DNA from: Zanthoxylum bungeanum
Taxonomy: Eukaryota > Streptophyta > Magnoliopsida > Sapindales > Rutaceae
NCBI GenBank assembly: GCA_019454045.1
Contig: SKCR01041614.1
Location: 1 to 64,000 of the forward strand
DNA: 64,000 nucleotides
Direction of reading: 5' to 3'
Both the position numbers and the translations under genes were made by a program. The notes beneath the pieces were generated by a model. It searched no databases. It was given only the letters and a program-made list of their open reading frames with translations, and had not been told where the DNA came from. Positions 58,876 through 64,000 of the stretch are shown here, piece after piece (position 1 is the stretch's first letter; every line of letters begins with the position of its first letter).

Positions 58876-61800
58876 ATGAAATATGTGTTTCAAAGTTCAA
58901 TCTTTCTAACTAAATCTAATCATTTGTGGACTGTAGACTCAGGAGCCACAGACCATGTAGCGAAGGATATAGATGCCTTCGTGGAATTTCGACGAATTTC
59001 ACTTGGGGTGAAGTGGATATATGTTGGCAACAACTCACGGGTTGAAGTCAAAGGCAAAGGAACATGCAAGTTAGTCATGCATGGTGGAAAAAATTTACTA
59101 CTAAATGATGTATTGTTTGCTCCACAAATTCGTCGAAATTTACTGTCTGTGTTGGTTTTGGTTAATTTTGGTTTCAATTTGAACTTCCATAAATTTGGTG
59201 TTGATTTGTACTTAGGTACAATACACTATGGTTCTGGTTATTTTCTTGATGGTTTTATTGTATTGAATTTGAATGTTTCAATCACAATTCAAGTTTTTCG
59301 TTTGTTACTTCATCTGTCAGTAATGATGTGAGTAATTGTGTGACATGCTAGACTTGGCCACTTTGCCAGCAAAGAATGAACAGATTAGCCAAAGAAGGCT
59401 TTCTGGAAAATATTGAGAAGGTAGAATTGTCAACCTGTGAATATGCTTGGCTGGAAAAACTGCGAGAAAACCATTTGGAAAATAGACTAGAGCAGAATTT
59501 CCATTACAATTAATCCATTCAGATATCTGTGGTCCAATGAATGTCAGGGCAAGGCATGAAGCATCTTATTCATTACACTCATAGATAATTTTACACGCTT
59601 TAGTTATGTCTATTTGATTGCTCATAAATCTGAAGCATTAGAATGTTTCAAGAAATTTATGAATTTAACAGAAAATCAACTGGACAAGAAAATTAAAGCA
59701 CTACGCACTGACCGTGGTCGTGAGTACTTATCTGATCAGTTCAGAGAATTATGTGATGAAAAAGGAATTAGTCGTCAGTTGACTACTCCTGCTACTCCTC
59801 AACAAAATGATGTTGCGGAAAGAAGAAATATAACTCTTCTTAAGATGGTTAGGTCTATGTTGGCACAAGAAAATTTGCCTATAACCTATTGGGGTGATGC
59901 ATTATTAACTGCCATATATGTACTTAACCGAGTGCCATCAAAATCTGTGTCCATCACACCATATAAGTTATGGACAGGTCGCAAACCAGATATTCACTTT
60001 CTGAAACCTTGGGGTTGTGCGGCCTATGTTCATGTGCGTTCTCACGAACATGGAAAGTTAGGCCCAAGAGGAAAAAATGTATCTTTATAAGATATTCTGA
60101 ACAATCAAAAGGGTATGTTTGCATAGGTGAACATGAAAGTGGAGGCGTGACAAAATTTGAATCACGAGATATCACATTTTTAGAAAATGATTTTCCTAAG
60201 CATGGAGAGATGGGTCAAGATTTATCTCTATATGAAACTCAAGATCACATGGATCACATGATTAGTGAACACTCTGGTTTACCTAATTCAAATGAGAGTG
60301 ATGAGAGAAATTTGAGAAAACATGATGAATCTGTTTCACATGAATCTCAAAATGATTAATTAGTTTCACACGAGTCTCATTTACGTGATCTGAGTGGGAG
60401 TGATGTGCATAATCCAATTGGGAGCAATATGTACAATCCAAATGGGATTAATATGGAAAATGAGGAATTAGTTCCACCACTAGAATCCCAATTGCGACGT
60501 AGTAATCGTATAGGCATTCCTCGACGTCGTTTCGATATCGAAGGAGAAACCTTTATGATTCTACCTCAAGAGGATGAAGAACGTAGAAACATAAAAGAGG
60601 CTCTTCAGTGTCATGCTAAGGAAAAATGGATGAAAGCAATGAAAGAAGAATGGAGTCAATGAGGTCCAACCAAGTTTGGAAATTGGTTAATTTACCCAAA
60701 GGACGCAAAGCTATCAAGAACAAATGGGTTATTAAAATAAAGCGTAATGCCGATGGCAATATCGAAAGATATAAAGCACGGCTTGTAGCAAAAGAGTATA
60801 CACAACATGAAGGAATTGACTACGAAGAGACTTTTTCACCCGTTGTAAGGTTTACCTCAATTCGCTTGATTCTGGCTATAATAGCAAGCATGGATCTAGA
60901 ATTATATCAAATGGATGTAAAGACTGCTTTTCTCAATGGAGAACTTGATGAAGAAATCTACATGGAACAACCAGTAGGTTTCATAAAAGAAAATGAAAAG
61001 GAGAAAGTATGTAGACTTTTAAAGTCTATATATAGTCTCAAGCAATCGTCTAGACAATGGTATATACGATTCCATAATACAATCATTTCGAATGATTTCA
61101 CAATGATAGATGAGGATCATTTTGTGTACACCAAGAGAGATAAAGATAAGTTCATTATCTTATCTTTGTACGTGAATGTTATACTTATAGCCGGAAATGA
61201 TAAGGAGTTTGTAAAACACATCAAAGAATGGTTATCATCTAACTTCGAGATGAAAGATATGGGTGAAGCTGCATATATTCTTGGGGTTAAGATCTCAAGA
61301 AATCGTTCAAAGAATTTATTATCTCTTTCACATGAGTCATATATAAAGAAAATTCTTGAACTCTTCCAAATGCAGGCTTACAAACCCATTGATACTCCTA
61401 TCACAAGAACTGAAGCTTTGAGTCGTAGATTGTGTCCTGAATTTCCACAAGAAAAGGAGCAAATGAATAAAGTTCATTATGCAAATGCAGTTGGAAGTTT
61501 AATGTACGCAATGTTGTGTACAAGACCTGATATCTGTTTCGTTGTTGGAATGGTAAGTATATACCAATCCAATCCAGGACTAGCACATAGGAAAGCAGTT
61601 AAAATAATATTTAGGTATCTGAGATGGACAACTGATTACTCATTGTGTTATCAAGGAAATGATCTGTAATTGAGAGGCTATACTGATGCTGACTGGGGAG
61701 GAGATTTAGATGAAAGAAAATCTACCTCCGATTTTGTTTTCTTGCTAAACAATGGTGCCATTTCATGGAGCAGTAAGAAACAATCTTGTATAGCCTTATC

Positions 61801-62140
61801 CACAATGGAGGCTGAATTTGTGGCATTTTCATCAGCAATACAAGAGGCTGTGTGGTTGAAAAGGTTCTTGGATCATTTGGGTATGTCAAATGAAGCTTCT
61901 GGTCCAGTATTAGTTAACTGTGATAGTGAAGCAGCGATAGCCTACACAAAAGACCCAAAATTCCATTGTAAAACGAAACATATAGATACCAAATATAACT
62001 TTGTGAAAGACATAGTTGCACGAGAAGAGGTAAACATGAAGTACATTTCTACGCAAGAAATGGTAGCAGATCCATTGACCAAGCCTGTTCCTAGAGATGT
62101 CTTTGTTAGACATGTAAAAACTCGGGGATTGCGTAGATGT
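58876..62140 (+). pseudogene. D pol: protease, integrase, RT, RNase H, several breaks
   Basis: Protease VDSGATDHV at about 58930-58960. The integrase zinc region is broken around 59335-59600. The catalytic core is in 59614-60090 (LRTDRGREYLS, TPQQNDVAERRN, WGDALLTAIYVLNR). RT (60626-61666) has NQVWKLV, YKARLVAKEYTQ, DYEETFSPVVRF, MDVKTAFLNGEL and LKSIYSLKQSSRQWY, but the catalytic YVDD reads YVNV (near 61171-61182), removing both Asp. A single TAA at 61667 precedes RNase H (61670-62140; YTDADWGGD, STMEAEF, CDSEAA, KHID), which is otherwise complete. Dead as an enzyme source. Confidence 0.92.
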
Positions 62141-62143
62141 TAA

Positions 62144-63172
62144 TGTGCTTACATATTATGATATGTATTTTTCCCAAATAATGTTTACTAATGTTAATAC
62201 TCATTGATGTTTATATTCAATGCTTACATGTTAATATGTTGATACATTTTTAAACAAATATATTATTCGTTAGTATGAGAAGTATGTCGGACAAGTGAAT
62301 GATTGGCCCTCTCACACGGGCAATCGCCTCCATTACTTTGTGTTAATGGGAGATGAGAGAAATTTTTAAGCTAATTATCTGAGTGATAATCTAGAGAGCT
62401 CAAGCTTAAAAATTATGTAATGTCGTTATGAGGTCACTTTCTCTGTGATATGACTTAAGGTGAATAAGTTCGTTTCACCTTACTTGTCTTAATGTCAGAT
62501 ATGAGTTAGACATTGTGTTTGTCTGAACTATAATCTGTACGGTATTTTATGAGACATACGCTCCATAGGAAAGGAGAGAATACCGTAGCACATGTTTTCA
62601 TACCATGTGTACATTTGCGACTATTGATGGTAATACAAGTAAAGATCTCAGTCTTGATATTGTGTGAGACCCTTGAGATTATTTCAATCTCACATTGTAC
62701 CCTTTAGACTCTTGTCTGCTTCTTAAAACTTAGATTTGATAATCGATATCTTGGAGTGTTACTGAAGGATCATGAGAGATTCGATCCGAAATGACATCTC
62801 TGGAAAAGCGAATTGAATCAAGGTTGAGAGATTCGAGAAATGAGAAAGATCATTATATAAGTAATATCACATTAGCTTGTATTCACTGGTCAACCAATTA
62901 TGTTGTTCTATGTGATCAAACATGATTGTGAATACAAAATATATATTACATTCGAAAAGAGATCGAGAGAGATATAATGTGATAAATGATCGATGATACT
63001 GCATACATAATCAACTATGGTTTTATCCATTTTTCGAGCAGCTATATATTCATAACAGATGTATAGCAATTGAGCTCTCGAAGTATGCTGGTCGCACGAC
63101 ACAATTGTAAAGTATGAATTATTCTTGTAGAGATAAAAAATTTTTTTGATCCCATCATGTCTGAGTGGGAGA
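62144..63172 (+). other. D 3' non-coding region and polypurine tract
   Basis: About 1 kb after RNase H without a gene. GAGTGGGAGA directly before the LTR (63163-63172) is the polypurine tract. Small ORFs here have no features. Confidence 0.75.
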
Positions 63173-63709
63173 TGTTGGAAATTGTTGATTAGGAATTATT
63201 TGGTGTTGTTAAATAACAACAATTAGTAATAATTTCATGTTGGAAATTATTAAGTAACAACAAGAGTTGTTAATCAAATAATTAAGTAACAACAAGAGTT
63301 GTTAAGTAACAACAATTAGTAAAATGTTAAGTGGGGAACATATGGTACACCCATGATGGTAACATTTTTGGAAGGGTTAGAGAAAGTCATTATGCATCCA
63401 AATACATGTGATTACATAGTAATCAATGCATGTGATTAAATAGTAATCAATGATTAATAGTAATCCATGCATGTGAGCTAATAGTGACTTGGTTTCCCTC
63501 CTATAAATAAGACTATTTGCTTATTAAGTTAAGCAACCAATTAAGTTTGATTAAGAGGTCTCTACAAGTTTAAAGGTATGCAATTGTGTTTTGGTTAATA
63601 TAGATTTATTTCAATTAGTTTGTAAATAAATCTAGGACTAGTAATACATATATGGTTAGATCCTAAGAGGACAAACATGTAAATATATAAGGGATTATGT
63701 TTCCTAACA
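63173..63709 (+). repeat. D second LTR, shared by two tandem units
   Basis: 537 bp, nearly identical to 55706-56240. It acts as 3' LTR of the D copy in view and 5' LTR of the next. Confidence 0.9.
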
Positions 63710-64000
63710 TTGGTATCAGTAGATTAAATGCATGTATTCTAGTTGGATTACACAAAATGCATGAACATGCATGAAAGTTGTTAAAAATGCTTCTGTTTTT
63801 TGTTTTTACAAAATGATTTTCTTCCAACTTTGGGCCATAATAACTCTCTGTAGAAAATTGATAATCGCATGTTCAAATATGTTTTGAAAACTAGGTCATG
63901 AGATCTTCAATTTGGTATATCATTTGCGTAATTTGGATTAAAATTGAGAACGATATAGACCCTAGAAGTTGGCTAGATGAATCTGTTTTTACCCATAAAA
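63710..64000 (+). mobile_element. Start of a second D unit (PBS and leader)
   Basis: TTGGTATCAGTAGATTAAA and the following 290 bases match 56241-56535, the leader after the first LTR, with a few changes. It runs off the window end. Confidence 0.88.

Larger units (their letters stand above)
55706..63709 (+). mobile_element. D: Copia retrotransposon, decayed, in tandem with a second copy
   Basis: 8.0 kb. LTRs 55706-56240 and 63173-63709 (TGTTGGAAA...TTTCCTAACA) differ by only a handful of bases. PBS, leader with an extra ORF, gag, protease, integrase, RT and RNase H are in Copia order. The left flank is TGAAC (55701-55705). No right TSD follows the second LTR; instead the D primer site and leader begin again, so two D units share this LTR. 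Confidence 0.92.
42726..64000 (+). mobile_element. A2: second A-family LTR element, interrupted and open to the right
   Basis: Begins TGATGAGTGG after CATAG with a full LTR (42726-44835), a degenerate PBS and the same Gag-like region as A1 (44836-45055 and 53545-54707). It is split by the CRM-like Gypsy element and later by element D. Neither a 3' LTR nor the second CATAG is in the window, so its right boundary is unknown; sequence after about 55005 no longer resembles A1. Confidence 0.75.

Overview
This is nuclear DNA from a flowering plant, probably a eudicot with a repeat-rich genome. Almost all of it is nested transposable elements. Evidence includes Copia and Gypsy polyproteins of plant type, a plant L1-type LINE with a DUF4283-like ORF1 and a zf-RVT C-terminus, tRNA-primed LTR retroelements, and AT-rich spacers. 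The only trace of an ordinary plant gene is a broken LONELY GUY (LOG) cytokinin-activation homologue at 55311-55705. I saw no tRNA, rRNA, CRISPR array or prokaryotic operon. Element names (A, C, D, E, F) are my own labels.

The nesting can be reconstructed from target-site duplications (TSDs). The oldest layer is element F (5' LTR 34348-36702, internal from 36703). Element E, a relative, appears to sit in F's 5' LTR: its 5' LTR is in pieces (1-254, 8823-10043, 27310-27685), its internal region is 27686-31765 and its 3' LTR is 31766-34347. Inside E's 5' LTR are two insertions. One is A1 (255-8822, TSD GGTTG), a large non-autonomous LTR element with a tRNA-Asp-type primer site. The other is C (10044-27309, TSD CTAAC), a decayed Copia element. 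C's first LTR carries a full-length LINE (10160-16464, 13-bp TSD). C's gag carries a solo LTR of another family (20897-22795, TSD CTTCA).

Further right, F's internal region is split by a reverse-oriented solo LTR of the C family (38358-41294, TSD CTTAG), which itself contains a truncated LINE (39319-40401). F is then split by A2, a second A-family element starting at 42726. A2 contains an almost pristine CRM-like Gypsy chromovirus on the minus strand (45056-53544), with one uninterrupted 1672-codon gag-pol that runs into its 3' LTR. A2 also holds a 26-bp LINE tail insertion (54964-54989), the LOG pseudogene, and Copia element D (55706-63709). D's right LTR is followed at once by D's own primer site and leader, so D is a tandem that shares an LTR and runs off the window.

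Only the CRM-like element looks able to move by itself. C and D have frameshifts, stops and altered RT catalytic motifs. A1, A2, E and F carry no recognisable polymerase and would have depended on other elements. Signals not explained by coding include: arrays of ACGTGTC (ABRE/G-box) upstream of the A-family TATA box; paired GCGTCGCGACGC palindromes shared by unrelated families; a series of different CGACAWGTCG hairpins in the D leader; tandem GATACGTAACGCC and TTTTCAGA arrays in E/F LTRs; a 4-kb purine-skewed ORF-less interior shared by E and F; and two miniature LINE-tail insertions with 15-16 bp TSDs.
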